Positions 1-9,435 of a DNA stretch of 64,000 nt are shown here, piece by piece. The DNA comes from Caulobacteraceae bacterium (GTDB taxonomy: Bacteria > Pseudomonadota > Alphaproteobacteria > Caulobacterales > Caulobacteraceae): assembly GCA_947441065.1 (NCBI GenBank), contig CANESI010000008.1:1-64000 (forward strand), in the 5' to 3' direction. The position numbers were made by a program, and so were the translations under genes. Positions within the stretch are counted from its first letter, which is position 1. Every line of letters begins with the position of its first letter. The notes beneath the pieces were generated by a model. It had not been told where the DNA came from. It saw only the letters and a list, made by a program, of their open reading frames with translations, and did not search any database.

Positions 1-73
1 AAGCCTTGGCGATGATTTCTGGCCCAATGCCTGCGGGATCACCGAGGCTGAGCGCGAGCACGCCTTGTGTCAC
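1..73 (-). CDS. pdxA: 4-hydroxythreonine-4-phosphate dehydrogenase, N-terminus only
   Basis: Only the first 24 codons are inside the window; the gene runs off the left edge. Translation from a GTG at 73 gives VTQGVLALSLGDPAGIGPEI and then IAKA, which matches the conserved start of PdxA (the GDPAGIGPE segment). PdxA oxidises 4-phosphohydroxy-L-threonine in the pyridoxal 5'-phosphate pathway. It begins 7 bases after the surA stop, and a surA-pdxA order is common in proteobacteria, so it is probably the last seen gene of the lptF-lptG-lptD-surA-pdxA chain. Confidence 0.85.
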   Translation of the reverse strand, partial: MTQGVLALSLGDPAGIGPEIIAKA

Positions 74-80
74 CGACCGA

Positions 81-1439
81 TCACCGGGTTTCGATCGTCG
101 CCGAGTTGCGCAGGTCGCGCAGATAACGCTTGGCAATCATCGCCAACTGTTGGCCGACGAGGCGGTTTTCCATCTCATCCTTGGTCGGAACCCGCCCACC
201 ATCCTGGCGCTTGGCGCAGACGGCGATGAGGTGGAGGCCCACCTGCGTACGGATCGGATCGCTGACCTGACCAATATCGAGCTTTTCAGCAGCCTCGCGG
301 AAGGCCGGAGCAAGGTCTTTGATTTCCGACTCGCCCAGATCGCCCGCGATCACGCCTGAAACGGTCGCGGCGGCGGATTCCATATTGGAGCAGTCTTGAA
401 TCAAGGGCTTAAGGGCCGTGAGCTTGGACTGAGCGGCAGCGACATCGGCGTCGGTGGAGGTCGCAGTCAGACGGATGGCGGCTTGCTTGAGGTCCACCAT
501 GGTGGCGCTGGCACCGGCCCGCTTTTCGCGCAGGGCCAAGATATAGACACCGTCGGTCACAGGGATCGGCTGAGACAACTGTCCGGGACGAAGCTGGTCC
601 AAGACCTGCAGCAGCGCGGGCTGCAATTCTTCACCCGTGACCCAGCCCATATCGCCGCCGGTCGCGGAGGTCGCAGCGGCGGAAAACTGCCGCGCCACAC
701 TGGCAAAGGGTGCGCCTTGCTGAAGCTGGCCGATCAATTGGTTGGCGCCGCGCAGGGCATTTTCAGCGCCGCCGACCCGTGTGGCCTCGATAAAGATTTC
801 GCTGACCAAAAACTGTGGTTTGGCAGCCGCCGCATTCTGGCGGGCCAAGGCGGACTCGATCTGGTCGTCACCGACCCGCAGGCGCGAGCCATAGCGGCCG
901 TTGATCCAGCGCTGCCAGCTAATTTCAGCGCGGATTTGCGCGCGCAAGGTTTCGGGATTGACCCCGGAGGCGGCGAGGGAGCCGACCAACTGCTCGGCGG
1001 TGGCGCGGTTTTCCTGCGCCATGCGGCCGATCTGGCGATCAATATCCTCGTCCTTGGCAATGATCGAGAACTTCTGTTCCTTCTCGACCCGGCGCAGTTC
1101 CTGCATCTGAAGGGCTTCGTCGACCAGCGACCGCAGAGACTCCCGTTCAATCTGGCCGAGGCTGTCAGCCGTGGGCTGCATGCCAGAGGTGACGATCAAC
1201 AACAGCATGCGCTGACGCAGGTCATAGGTCGAAATGATGCTGTCATTAATGACCGCAGCGACGCCTTCGCTGAGATAGTTGACCGTCGGGACCGGAGCAA
1301 CGGTCGCCTGCTCGCCTGCGGCCTGAGCCGACGCCGAGGTCGGCAGTGCCGCTTGAGCCAGCACGGATACGGCTGCAACCGCAGCCGCCAGATGTTTAAC
1401 CGTCAACGCGCGCATCATCGTGGATGTCGTTCCTCTCAT
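81..1439 (-). CDS. surA: Periplasmic chaperone and peptidyl-prolyl isomerase SurA
   Basis: A 452-residue protein with an N-terminal signal peptide (alternative Met at residue 8, hydrophobic core to about residue 39, ending in Ala-rich SASAQA). Residues about 55-190 form a SurA-N type helical chaperone region (VAAVINDSIISTYDL). Two parvulin (PpiC-like) segments follow at about 205-310 (GGDMGWVTGEELQPA) and 315-430 (GDLGESEIKDLAPAFREA). SurA escorts unfolded outer-membrane proteins, including LptD, across the periplasm. Lying 18 bases downstream of lptD fits that job, and the two are almost surely cotranscribed. Confidence 0.93.
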   Translation of the reverse strand: MRGTTSTMMRALTVKHLAAAVAAVSVLAQAALPTSASAQAAGEQATVAPVPTVNYLSEGVAAVINDSIISTYDLRQRMLLLIVTSGMQPTADSLGQIERESLRSLVDEALQMQELRRVEKEQKFSIIAKDEDIDRQIGRMAQENRATAEQLVGSLAASGVNPETLRAQIRAEISWQRWINGRYGSRLRVGDDQIESALARQNAAAAKPQFLVSEIFIEATRVGGAENALRGANQLIGQLQQGAPFASVARQFSAAATSATGGDMGWVTGEELQPALLQVLDQLRPGQLSQPIPVTDGVYILALREKRAGASATMVDLKQAAIRLTATSTDADVAAAQSKLTALKPLIQDCSNMESAAATVSGVIAGDLGESEIKDLAPAFREAAEKLDIGQVSDPIRTQVGLHLIAVCAKRQDGGRVPTKDEMENRLVGQQLAMIAKRYLRDLRNSATIETR

Positions 1440-1457
1440 GCGCCCGCCAGAGTGGCT

Positions 1458-3752
1458 CTAGCGGTCGTCATAGTCTGTGTATCCTGCATCGCCCAATGTG
1501 GCGAGGGTTAGGCGAATGAGCACATTATCGGACGGACCGAGCGTGCGGTTATAGGTTTCTTCGCGTTGATACACGATTTCGAGCCTTGTGCATTCGTCGC
1601 GATAGAGCAGGCCGATTTCGCGGTTGCGCCACACATCATTTTCAAGGTCGCGGACCCCAGCAAAGGTCAGGCCCCAGGTTTTGGAGATATAGACCTCTCC
1701 GGCCCCTTGGATGTCCTGCACAGCCGCGCCGCTGATGGCGGTCTTGTCGTCCAGATAGCGGACATAGCCACGGACGCGATCAAGACTGAGATTGGCCCCG
1801 GCCTCTTGGCGGCGGATTTCTAGACTGTCGGAATCAAGCCGCGTGCGCGCAAAGGCCGATAGGCCTGCAATCGGCGCAATCGAGACGGATGTCACCCAAT
1901 CGGACGCGGTGCCTTGCAAGCCTGTGCGCGCCTGCACCATTAGATCCCGATTGGTCCGAAAGCTGCGTCCCACCAGCAGGCGAGCGGTGCGTCCACCGCC
2001 CCAATCAACCGTGGTTCGCACCCCGACATTGAGCCTTTGACCACCATCATAGAGGTCAAATCCGGGATAGCGGTTGGCTTCGAACAGGTTGGTCTCGTCA
2101 AACTCGAACGAGATACTGTCTTCGTTTGGAATGCGGCTATCGCTCTGGGAATCGGGCGACAGGGCAATCTGGGCCATGGGCTCGACAATGATGGTCGAGG
2201 CACCGGCCTTGCGGATGAGCGGATAGCTTAGATCGACACCGACCGTGCCCATGGTTCGGCTGATCGACTGGCCCTTGGTGTTGGTCAGGGACTGGTCGGC
2301 GATGTTGTAATAGTCGGCGCGGGCTGAGACGAAGGGTTCCGCCCTCAGGCCATTGCTGAAGGTGTTGATCTGGCGCCATTCGCCTTCGCCGGTGGCCCTG
2401 CGGCTATCGACGCCGGGTTGCTCGGCGGAGGTGGGTGACTGATCGCGAAACAGGGCCACGCCGCTGCCTTGCAGACGCAGGCGGCCCCCAAAGATCGGAT
2501 CTGCCGGTTCATAGCGCGCCTCAATGAGGGGCGCGGCATAGGGGATGGCATGGTTATTGTCGGTGCTGCGCAGCCCTTGGAAACTCAAGGTCGACAGGGC
2601 CAGATAGCTCCGGTCAGTCTGGCGGGTGGCATAGAGCTGGGTCAGGAGGCGGCGGCTGTCGGTGTTGAACAGGCCGCGATTGTCCTGATAGACCCGCCCA
2701 ATATTGTACTTGTCGAACAGCAGGGCGTCAGAGGTCCGTTCAAGCCCAAAGCCCCAGTCCCACTTGTCATTGATCGTGAACTTGCCCTTGGCCAAGATAT
2801 AGCTGCGGGAGGTGTTGTCCCCAATCTTGCGAAGGTCGCCATTAATGGTCTCGAGGTCGCGTTCGTGGGTATAGCCTGCGCGGGCTTCAATCTCGCCGGA
2901 ATAGAACCGCTTGCGCCATTCCAGGTTCACGAACGGATTGACGAGTGTGTTGATCTGCGGGCTGATGACCAGATCTTGTGACGGTGAAATGACCACCAGA
3001 TAGGGCTGTTCGTAGCTGAAGCCTCGACGCTTCGACTGCTGAATACGCGGCGGCAGCATTCCTGAACTGCGCTCGGCCTGCGGGTCTGGATGCCAGAAGA
3101 TCGGGGCATAGAAGACCGGCACGCCCAGAACCTTGACGACCGCTTGGCGGTAATAGACCAACTGCCGAGCGCGATCCTGCACGATCCGCTGCGCGCTGAT
3201 GGACCAGCTTGGAGCCTTGGGTTCACCGGTCTTGGCGCAGATGTCACAGGGCGTATAGATGGCCCGGTTCAGCTCATTGACCGCTTCGGAGCGCCGAATG
3301 GCTGAGGAGGCGGCGAACTTGATGTTGGGCTCTAGGATGGTCGAGAAGCCGTAGGCGACACCGGCGCGAAGTTGGTCGTCGAGCGTAATCTCTTCAGCCG
3401 ATTGGACACCGGCATCGGCGCTGATGACCTGGGCCTTGCCCTTGGCCGTGATGATGCCGGTCTTGGTGTCATAGACCAGCTGCTGTGCGCGGATCGTGCG
3501 GCCCTGATAGCGCGCCTCAACATCGCCCTGAGCGGCAATGGTCTTGTTGGCATCGTCGCGGATCACCACGTCCGCTTCGAGATAGAACCCGTCGTCGCCC
3601 AAGCCATCATCGACGGCAGCAGGCTTGGCCGCATTAGGGGCAGGCGTTGGCACAGCGGCGAAAACAGGCGCGCTCACCAAGGCGCAGAGCAGCGCGCTGC
3701 CGCTAAGCAGTGCTGTTCGCCGTGCGCCAAGGAGCGATTGCCGCTCTGTCAT
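1458..3752 (-). CDS. lptD: LPS-assembly outer-membrane protein LptD
   Basis: A 764-residue protein. Residues 1-32 form a signal peptide (ALLSGSALLCALVSAPVFA). An OstA/LptA-like beta-jellyroll follows at about 55-160 (YLEADVVIRDDANKTIAAQG). From about 190 it is a long LptD beta-barrel domain with many alternating aromatic strands. A Cys pair (CDIC) near residue 172 sits where other LptD proteins carry disulfide-forming cysteines. LptD inserts lipopolysaccharide into the outer leaflet. It lies downstream of lptF/lptG, the inner-membrane permease parts of the same Lpt machine. Confidence 0.93.
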   Translation of the reverse strand: MTERQSLLGARRTALLSGSALLCALVSAPVFAAVPTPAPNAAKPAAVDDGLGDDGFYLEADVVIRDDANKTIAAQGDVEARYQGRTIRAQQLVYDTKTGIITAKGKAQVISADAGVQSAEEITLDDQLRAGVAYGFSTILEPNIKFAASSAIRRSEAVNELNRAIYTPCDICAKTGEPKAPSWSISAQRIVQDRARQLVYYRQAVVKVLGVPVFYAPIFWHPDPQAERSSGMLPPRIQQSKRRGFSYEQPYLVVISPSQDLVISPQINTLVNPFVNLEWRKRFYSGEIEARAGYTHERDLETINGDLRKIGDNTSRSYILAKGKFTINDKWDWGFGLERTSDALLFDKYNIGRVYQDNRGLFNTDSRRLLTQLYATRQTDRSYLALSTLSFQGLRSTDNNHAIPYAAPLIEARYEPADPIFGGRLRLQGSGVALFRDQSPTSAEQPGVDSRRATGEGEWRQINTFSNGLRAEPFVSARADYYNIADQSLTNTKGQSISRTMGTVGVDLSYPLIRKAGASTIIVEPMAQIALSPDSQSDSRIPNEDSISFEFDETNLFEANRYPGFDLYDGGQRLNVGVRTTVDWGGGRTARLLVGRSFRTNRDLMVQARTGLQGTASDWVTSVSIAPIAGLSAFARTRLDSDSLEIRRQEAGANLSLDRVRGYVRYLDDKTAISGAAVQDIQGAGEVYISKTWGLTFAGVRDLENDVWRNREIGLLYRDECTRLEIVYQREETYNRTLGPSDNVLIRLTLATLGDAGYTDYDDR

Positions 3753-3809
3753 TCGTCCTAGTCCTCTATCCGCCGCCCGAACTTACGGCGACGACTCAGT
3801 GATGTTGGT

Positions 3810-4916
3810 TCAACCGTCTTCGGTATAACAAAGCAAGGTGAACCCTGACAGAATTGCCAAGATTGGCGGTGCCCAAGCGGCTGCGAAGGGGGCTATCACA
3901 TCGGCCTTGCCCAAAGCACCGCAAAAGCTGTTGAAGAAGAAAAACATAAAGCCCAGCGCCGTGCCCGATCCCGCCAAGGCGGTCAGGCCGCCAAGCCGCA
4001 TCAGACGTAGCGAGAAGGCGGCGGCGAGGACGGACATGGCGGCAAAGAGGATCGGTGTGGCCAAAAGTTGCTGGAACCGCAAACGATAGGCCGTGGCCGA
4101 AAAACCCGCCTGCTCAGTTTGGGCAATCATCCGTGGCAAACCCCAGAACGGAATGGCCGTAGGAGATGCAAACTTCTCAAGCGCAGCGCGGGCATCGAGG
4201 GTCGATGGAATGACCAGGCTGTCATACTTGACCGAACTTGCACCGGGCGATGCCTCGCGGGCTCCGGTCAGTTTCCAATTGCCATCCACCAGGCGAGCCT
4301 CATCGGCCTCGATCCGGCGCGAAAATTCCAGATCGCCCTTGGGTCCGACGGTGGAAACGAACAGCGAGACACCCGATAGCCGCACCGCGCCATTGACGGA
4401 GTCCCGACCCCGGGCGCGGATGACCATCTGGGTGCGCTTGTCGCCCTGTCTCAGCCAAATGTCGGTTGGGGCCACAACCAGATAGTTTCTCATCATGGCA
4501 TCGCGGTTGCGCTCGAACTGGGCATTGAGGCTTGAGGCCAGAGGATTGAGCGCTATGACGGTCAAGGTGCCGATGACAAAGGCAGCGCCCGCCGCCGGGA
4601 AGATGAACCGCCAAGCCGAAACACCTGCCGCCCGCATGGCAATCAACTCGCTGCGGCGATTGAGGCCGACAAAGGCGGCCAAGGTTCCGAACAGGAAGGC
4701 GAAGGGCAAGAGCAGTAGAATAACCGAAGGGGACTTTAGCGCCGTAAGGCCCAAGATCTGCGCGGCCCCGACGTCGGCACGGACGCCTACGGAGCGGGAC
4801 AGTTCCACGAAATCGACCAGTACGATGATCGCACTGATGATACTCAGCGCCCCCATCACAGCCACCATCGTGTGGCCAAGGACATAGGATTCCAGACGGG
4901 TCAGACGGGTGCGCAT
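3810..4916 (-). CDS. lptG: LPS export ABC permease LptG (YjgP/YjgQ family)
   Basis: A 368-residue membrane protein read from ATG at 4916 (MRTRLTRLESYVLGHTMVAV). The open frame extends 32 codons further upstream but that part overlaps lptF and is not family-like. Two N-terminal hydrophobic segments, a periplasmic domain (about 120-270) and C-terminal membrane segments match the YjgP/YjgQ fold. With LptF it forms the permease that extracts LPS from the inner membrane, powered by LptB. Its ATG overlaps the lptF stop by one base (TGATG), implying translational coupling. Confidence 0.92.
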   Translation of the reverse strand: MRTRLTRLESYVLGHTMVAVMGALSIISAIIVLVDFVELSRSVGVRADVGAAQILGLTALKSPSVILLLLPFAFLFGTLAAFVGLNRRSELIAMRAAGVSAWRFIFPAAGAAFVIGTLTVIALNPLASSLNAQFERNRDAMMRNYLVVAPTDIWLRQGDKRTQMVIRARGRDSVNGAVRLSGVSLFVSTVGPKGDLEFSRRIEADEARLVDGNWKLTGAREASPGASSVKYDSLVIPSTLDARAALEKFASPTAIPFWGLPRMIAQTEQAGFSATAYRLRFQQLLATPILFAAMSVLAAAFSLRLMRLGGLTALAGSGTALGFMFFFFNSFCGALGKADVIAPFAAAWAPPILAILSGFTLLCYTEDG

Positions 4917-6058
4917 CAGGTGATCCACTCCACGTCCGGCTTTCGCGCGCCCAAAAGCCTTAGACCACCCGAGCGGGAGGATTTCTGCTTGAACAGCTTT
5001 GCCAAGGCCCACCAGGTGGCGATCAGGGGCACGGCATATTGCAGGACATTCAAGGCCGCATTGTCATCGCAGGCGGCTTGAACCGCAAAGCCCAGAATCC
5101 GAACAAAGGCGGCGACCCCGGCAATCATTGCGATCCGTCGGCCATAGCCAAGGCGGCTAAAGGCCCCGCCGATTACGGCATTGAGCGCCATGGCCATGAA
5201 GGCGAGGTTGTAGAGCGGTGACGAGAGGCGCGAATGGAACTCGGCGATCATCTTGACTTGGTTGCGCTGTTCCCACTCCTGCTGAAGGTCCGGGAACATC
5301 AGTTCGTGCATATAGCGGTCCGAAATCTTGTAGTGGACCAACTCGTAGGTGTTCATGAAGGGGGCGAGGTTGAAGATGTACTCGTCAAACTTCAGAAAGT
5401 TCAGAACCCCCTCGCTTGACAGTTCCTGATTGGAGCCCTGCCGCATGATCAAGATCGGCTCGCCATTGCGCTTGGCGATCTTGCCTTGCCGCGCAAAAAA
5501 GGTCGTTGAGCCGCCCTCAGCCTTTTCCTGATTGAGGAACATGTTCCGCATAATGCCCTGTTGATCAATGCTCTGGGCATAGACGGTCAGGTCGGAGGAG
5601 GGCTGAGAGAATTCACCGGCCCGCACAAGGCTGGCGGCCAGATCGGTCCGCACGGCGAACAGCTCATCGCGCATGGTGCGGTAGCAATAGGGCTGGACCC
5701 ACAGATTGACGACCAGCGTCACCAGCATGGCCAGCGAGGCCAGCTTGATCGCGGGGGATATCACCCGCCAGCGGCTCATGCCGCCGGCAAAACAGACAAC
5801 GATCTCTTGTTCCGTATGGAGCCGATTGAGCGCCACCAACGAGGCCACGAAAATGGCGATCGGCAGGATCATGTTCAAAAGCTGCGGCAGGGCCAAGAAG
5901 GTGATCTTGGCAAAGACCATCGCGCTTTGACGCTGCTCGACCATGATGTCCAGGGTGCCAAGGCTCTGGCTGAGCAGGGCCACTGCGACAAGCGCAAGGG
6001 TTGCCAGAAGGGTCGGGCCGAGCAGTTGCTTGAAGAGATAACGCTCGATCAGGCTCAT
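4916..6058 (-). CDS. lptF: LPS export ABC permease LptF (YjgP/YjgQ family)
   Basis: A 380-residue YjgP/YjgQ-family permease starting MSLIERYLFKQLLGPTLLAT. Hydrophobic segments lie at about 10-35, 55-80 and 100-125, then a soluble periplasmic domain at about 130-270, then three C-terminal membrane spans. It is the partner of LptG in the LptB2FG transporter. It is the promoter-proximal gene of the minus-strand chain and is divergent from pepA, with about 180 bases between the two starts where both promoters should lie. Confidence 0.92.
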   Translation of the reverse strand: MSLIERYLFKQLLGPTLLATLALVAVALLSQSLGTLDIMVEQRQSAMVFAKITFLALPQLLNMILPIAIFVASLVALNRLHTEQEIVVCFAGGMSRWRVISPAIKLASLAMLVTLVVNLWVQPYCYRTMRDELFAVRTDLAASLVRAGEFSQPSSDLTVYAQSIDQQGIMRNMFLNQEKAEGGSTTFFARQGKIAKRNGEPILIMRQGSNQELSSEGVLNFLKFDEYIFNLAPFMNTYELVHYKISDRYMHELMFPDLQQEWEQRNQVKMIAEFHSRLSSPLYNLAFMAMALNAVIGGAFSRLGYGRRIAMIAGVAAFVRILGFAVQAACDDNAALNVLQYAVPLIATWWALAKLFKQKSSRSGGLRLLGARKPDVEWIT

Positions 6059-6241
6059 AGGCTGGGAACGGTCCTCAAACAGCCGGAAGGATTGACGATA
6101 CCACAGCCATTGCAGCGGCGAACCGTGTCGCTATGTTCTACACGTCCCAAGGGGCTGGTGCCAACCGCTGAGCGCGCCTAAGTCCTATCTTGACGGGAAA
6201 CCGGATAATGTCGTCCCGTCTTGTGGACGCAGGAGCACAGA

Positions 6242-7726
6242 ATGCAAATCGAGTTTGTCAGCCCAAACACCGCCCTTTCGCCCCGAACGGCTGTTGCAGC
6301 ACTGGTTTTTGAGGGTGGAACCCTTGGATCAGCCGCGCAGCAACTCGACACGGCCACCAGCGGCGCAATCGGTCGGGCCATAGCGGCCAGCCGGTTTACG
6401 GGTGCCAAGGGCCAAACCCTTGATCTGATCGCACCTGCAGGCACTGAGGCCTCGCGGGTGATTCTCGTCGGCGCAGGCCCTGCCGCCAGCTTTACCGCCA
6501 AGATCGCCGAGTCCGTCGGTGCCAGCGCCTATCAGGCGGTTAAGCTTTCGGGCGTTGAAACCCTGTCCCTGATGTTGGCCGATCAAACCGATGCCATCGC
6601 CGCTCAAGCCGCTTTCGGTGTGCGCCTCGCGGCCTATCGCTTTGATCGCTACCGGACAACGGAAAAGGCCGACAAGAAGCCGTCAGTGACCAAGGTTCAG
6701 ATCGTCGTGGCCAATCCTGATCAGACCACTGATGCGTTCGATCCCCTGTCGACCTTGGCCGACGCGGTCTATTTCTCGCGCGACCTGATCTCTGAGCCAG
6801 CCAACATCCTCTATCCCGAAGAGTTTGCGCGCAGGGTTAAGCGCCTGGAGGCGCTCGGCCTAGAGGTCGAGATCCTCGGCGAGAAGGAAATGGCCGCTCT
6901 GGGCATGGGCTCCTTGCTCGGCGTGGGGCAGGGCAGCCGCCGCGAAAGCCAGATGGCCGTCATCCAGTGGAAGGGTGCGCCAGAGTCCAAAGACAAGCCT
7001 CTGGCCTTCGTCGGCAAAGGCGTCTGTTTTGATACGGGCGGTATCTCGATCAAGCCTGCCGACGGCATGGAAGATATGAAGTGGGATATGGGTGGGGCCG
7101 CGGCTGTCGCGGGCCTGATGCACGCTCTGGCCGGTCGCAAGGCCAAGGTCAATGTGGTCGGCATCTTGGGTCTGGTTGAGAATATGCCCGACGGCAACGC
7201 CCAGCGTCCGGGCGATGTCGTTACCTCCATGTCGGGTCAGACCATTGAGGTCATCAATACCGACGCCGAAGGCCGTCTCGTGCTGGCCGATGCGCTCTGG
7301 TATTGCCAAAAGCGCTTTGAGCCCAAGTTCATGGTCGATCTGGCCACCTTGACCGGCGCGATCATCATCTCCCTTGGCCATGACTATGCGGGCCTGTTCT
7401 CGAACAATGACGCCCTATCAGACAATCTGCTCGCCGCCTCCAAGGCCTCGGGCGAGAACCTCTGGCGCCTGCCGCTGCCCGCCTCCTATGAGAAGCAGAT
7501 CGACAGCATGATTGCCGACGTCAAAAATACTGGCGGACGGCCAGCAGGCTCGATCACAGCGGCCCTGTTCCTCCAGCGCTTCGTCAATGGCCTGCCTTGG
7601 GCGCACCTAGATATCGCCGCCACCGCTTGGAAGAAGCCCTCAGCCGATCCGACCATCCCGGAAGGGGCTACGGGCTTTGGCGTGCAACTGCTCGACCGCT
7701 TCGTCGCTGATCACTACGAGGCTTGA
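6242..7726 (+). CDS. pepA: Leucyl aminopeptidase (M17 family)
   Basis: A 494-residue protein. I chose the ATG at 6242 (MQIEFVSPN) because GGAG lies about 8 bases upstream; the frame is open seven codons earlier. The C-terminal catalytic domain has the M17 signature NTDAEGRL near residue 343 and the metal/substrate segment VGKGVCFDTGGISIKP near residue 260, with further Asp ligands at DMKWDMGG. These enzymes release N-terminal amino acids using two metal ions. It is followed two bases later by holC; a pepA-holC order is common in proteobacteria. Confidence 0.95.
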   Translation: MQIEFVSPNTALSPRTAVAALVFEGGTLGSAAQQLDTATSGAIGRAIAASRFTGAKGQTLDLIAPAGTEASRVILVGAGPAASFTAKIAESVGASAYQAVKLSGVETLSLMLADQTDAIAAQAAFGVRLAAYRFDRYRTTEKADKKPSVTKVQIVVANPDQTTDAFDPLSTLADAVYFSRDLISEPANILYPEEFARRVKRLEALGLEVEILGEKEMAALGMGSLLGVGQGSRRESQMAVIQWKGAPESKDKPLAFVGKGVCFDTGGISIKPADGMEDMKWDMGGAAAVAGLMHALAGRKAKVNVVGILGLVENMPDGNAQRPGDVVTSMSGQTIEVINTDAEGRLVLADALWYCQKRFEPKFMVDLATLTGAIIISLGHDYAGLFSNNDALSDNLLAASKASGENLWRLPLPASYEKQIDSMIADVKNTGGRPAGSITAALFLQRFVNGLPWAHLDIAATAWKKPSADPTIPEGATGFGVQLLDRFVADHYEA

Positions 7727-7728
7727 AT

Positions 7729-8187
7729 ATGAGCGCCGCCTGCGAGGTCTGGTTCTATCATCTAGAGCGCACGTCGCTGGACCATGCCTTGCCCGAACTG
7801 CTGGAAAAGACCTTGAAAAAGGGCTGGAAGGCGCGGGTGCGGGCGGGGTCGCAGGAGGGCGTAGATTTCTTTGACGACTGGCTTTGGCGCTATCGCAATG
7901 AGGCCTTCCTGCCCCATGCCAAGGACGGCGAGCCCTTTGCCGAGCGCCAGCCGGTGTTGCTCGGCACCGATGAGAGCAATCTCAACGGTGCCGAGGCCCT
8001 GTTTCTGATCGATGGAGCCGAACCCGGCGATGCCAGCGGTTATCAGCGCTGTATCGTGCTGTTTGATGGGCAAGATCAGGCGGCTGTGGCTCAGGCCCGG
8101 TCCCACTGGTCCAAATTTAAGGCCCAAGGCCTTGGCGTGTCCTACTGGCAGCAGGGGGCGGAGCGCGGGTGGGAAAAGAAGGCGTGA
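7729..8187 (+). CDS. holC: DNA polymerase III chi subunit
   Basis: A 152-residue protein starting at ATG 7729, two bases after the pepA stop. The fold starts CEVWFYHLERTSLDHALPELLEK and includes DDWLWRYRNEAFLPHA, both typical of HolC in alphaproteobacteria. Chi links the clamp-loader to single-stranded-DNA-binding protein at the replication fork. The N-terminal TTG six bases earlier is unlikely because it overlaps the pepA stop. The next gene starts inside its last codons, so the three genes probably form one transcript. Confidence 0.9.
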   Translation: MSAACEVWFYHLERTSLDHALPELLEKTLKKGWKARVRAGSQEGVDFFDDWLWRYRNEAFLPHAKDGEPFAERQPVLLGTDESNLNGAEALFLIDGAEPGDASGYQRCIVLFDGQDQAAVAQARSHWSKFKAQGLGVSYWQQGAERGWEKKA

Positions 8188-8522
8188 GGCAGGCCACGTC
8201 ATGGATGGCCTTGGCGCTGGTCCTGACCGCTTTGGCCGCCTGCGCCAAAAGGCCGCCTCAGTGGGCCGCGCCTGCGCCGATCATAACGCCTGTAACCCTG
8301 GCTAAGGCTGCGCCGGAACCGGGCAAGCCAGACCTTTGTAACGCGCAAAGCTTGACCTACCTGATCGGACGCCCGCGCATCGAGATTCCCATTCCTGTCG
8401 ATCCTTCAAGGCGCCAAGTGGTCTGTACCACCTGCATCGCGCCCGAGGATCAGTCCGACATGCGCCAGCGCATCCTATTTGACGCTGAGACTGGCCTGAT
8501 TACCGCTGTCGGCTGCGGCTAG
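8169..8522 (+). CDS. Small lipoprotein resembling peptidase inhibitor I78 family
   Basis: A 117-residue lipoprotein from GTG 8169 (or ATG 8205), overlapping holC by 19 bases. The lipobox is LAAC at residue 25. The mature part has the I78-like pattern: LCNAQSLTYLIGRPR, a short linker, a central Arg-rich turn, RILFDAETGLITAVGCG at the C-terminus. I78 members inhibit serine proteases such as subtilisin in the family's founding cases. Three extra cysteines (86, 89 and the terminal CG at 116, plus 57) suggest disulfides. The family assignment rests on pattern only; function is inferred. Confidence 0.55.
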   Translation: MGKEGVRQATSWMALALVLTALAACAKRPPQWAAPAPIITPVTLAKAAPEPGKPDLCNAQSLTYLIGRPRIEIPIPVDPSRRQVVCTTCIAPEDQSDMRQRILFDAETGLITAVGCG

Positions 8523-8525
8523 GCC

Positions 8526-9140
8526 CTACCAAGCATAGTTGAAGCTCAGGCTAATCCGATCTGTCTTGGCCGCGTTGGGTAGGACCTCGTGCCTGAGCCA
8601 GCTTTCCCACATCAAGATCGTTCCGGGCTCGGGGGCGAGGGCGATAAAGGTCTGAAGCTCGCGCGGGGCCTCGTCCAAGCGGGTCGGGGCGGCCATCATG
8701 CGCGATAGGCGAGGATCTTCGAGCCGGAGCGCGCCCGCGCCGTCAGGGACCGAAACATAGACCGTGCCGCTGAGCACGCTGTGGGGATGGATATGACCCG
8801 AATGCATGCCGCCGGGCTTGAGGATATTGATCCACAGACTGTCTAGCTTCAAACGTCGTCCGCCGAGGTCCAGATGCAGATCCTTGGCGAAGGCGGCAGC
8901 ATGTTTGTCGAGCTTGCGCTTGAGTTCATCGAACAGACTGTCGCGGCGCGTCAGGTCGTCGAGCGAGGCGTAGGACGTGTAGCCCCGATAGCCCTTTTCC
9001 CGGCTCCAAGCCTGTCCGGCCTTGTCCTGCTGAGCGATCTGGCGGCAAGCCTCCTCCAGATCGGTGACGAAGGCCTCACCCGCTGCGAGGTCAGAGCGGT
9101 AGGTCTTGGTGACAAAGAGGGTTTCAAGCGTGCGCGTCAT
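8526..9140 (-). CDS. Putative 2-oxoglutarate/Fe(II) oxygenase-like protein (TIGR02466 type)
   Basis: A 204-residue protein of the small conserved family often named TIGR02466 or PF13759. Visible marks are GMHSGHIHPHSVLSGTVYVS (His 116, 118, 120), then GTILMWESWLRHEVLPN (His 184) and DRISLSFNYAW at the very C-terminus (Arg 195), as expected for a double-stranded beta-helix oxygenase with Fe ligands and a 2-oxoglutarate Arg. The substrate is unknown. It converges with the lipoprotein gene, separated by only three bases. Confidence 0.7.
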   Translation of the reverse strand: MTRTLETLFVTKTYRSDLAAGEAFVTDLEEACRQIAQQDKAGQAWSREKGYRGYTSYASLDDLTRRDSLFDELKRKLDKHAAAFAKDLHLDLGGRRLKLDSLWINILKPGGMHSGHIHPHSVLSGTVYVSVPDGAGALRLEDPRLSRMMAAPTRLDEAPRELQTFIALAPEPGTILMWESWLRHEVLPNAAKTDRISLSFNYAW

Positions 9141-9202
9141 CCCTCGCCACTATGCTGTAGGCGTGATCCTGTCCAGTCTGTTGGGGGTGTTGGGCTTGAA
9201 AC

Positions 9203-9307
9203 AAGGCCCCCTTCGTCGCTTCGCGCCACTTCCCCCAAAGGGGGAAGATCTTGGCGTTCTAAATCTTCCCCTTTTGGGGGAAGTACCCGCGAAGCGGGGG
9301 TAGGGGG
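9203..9307 (+). repeat. Intergenic palindromic repeat family A, copy 1
   Basis: About 105 bases between the divergent starts of the oxygenase gene and the GMC oxidoreductase gene. It begins AAGGCCCCCTTCGTCGC and ends AGCGGGGGTAGGGGG. Inside are two nested hairpins made from CTTCCCCC/GGGGGAAG pairs around a variable centre. Four more copies occur in the window (11092, 11432, 20940, 25333), all in the same orientation. No coding content or transposase is seen; it resembles a REP or MITE-like element. Confidence 0.85.
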
Positions 9308-9435
9308 ATAGATCCGCGATCAAACATGACACCCGCGTCACCTTTTTTCATCTCCCCGAACCAATAGGACTTGCTCAGGCCCTTTGTGCGGGTCAATTTG
9401 CAGCCAAACCCCTGGATCAAAAAAGGCCGCGCGTC

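Noticed and set aside
396-1511. 371-codon open frame on the plus strand opposite surA
   Set aside because: It is the antisense shadow of a clear SurA gene in GC-rich DNA, with no recognisable domain and no ribosome site.
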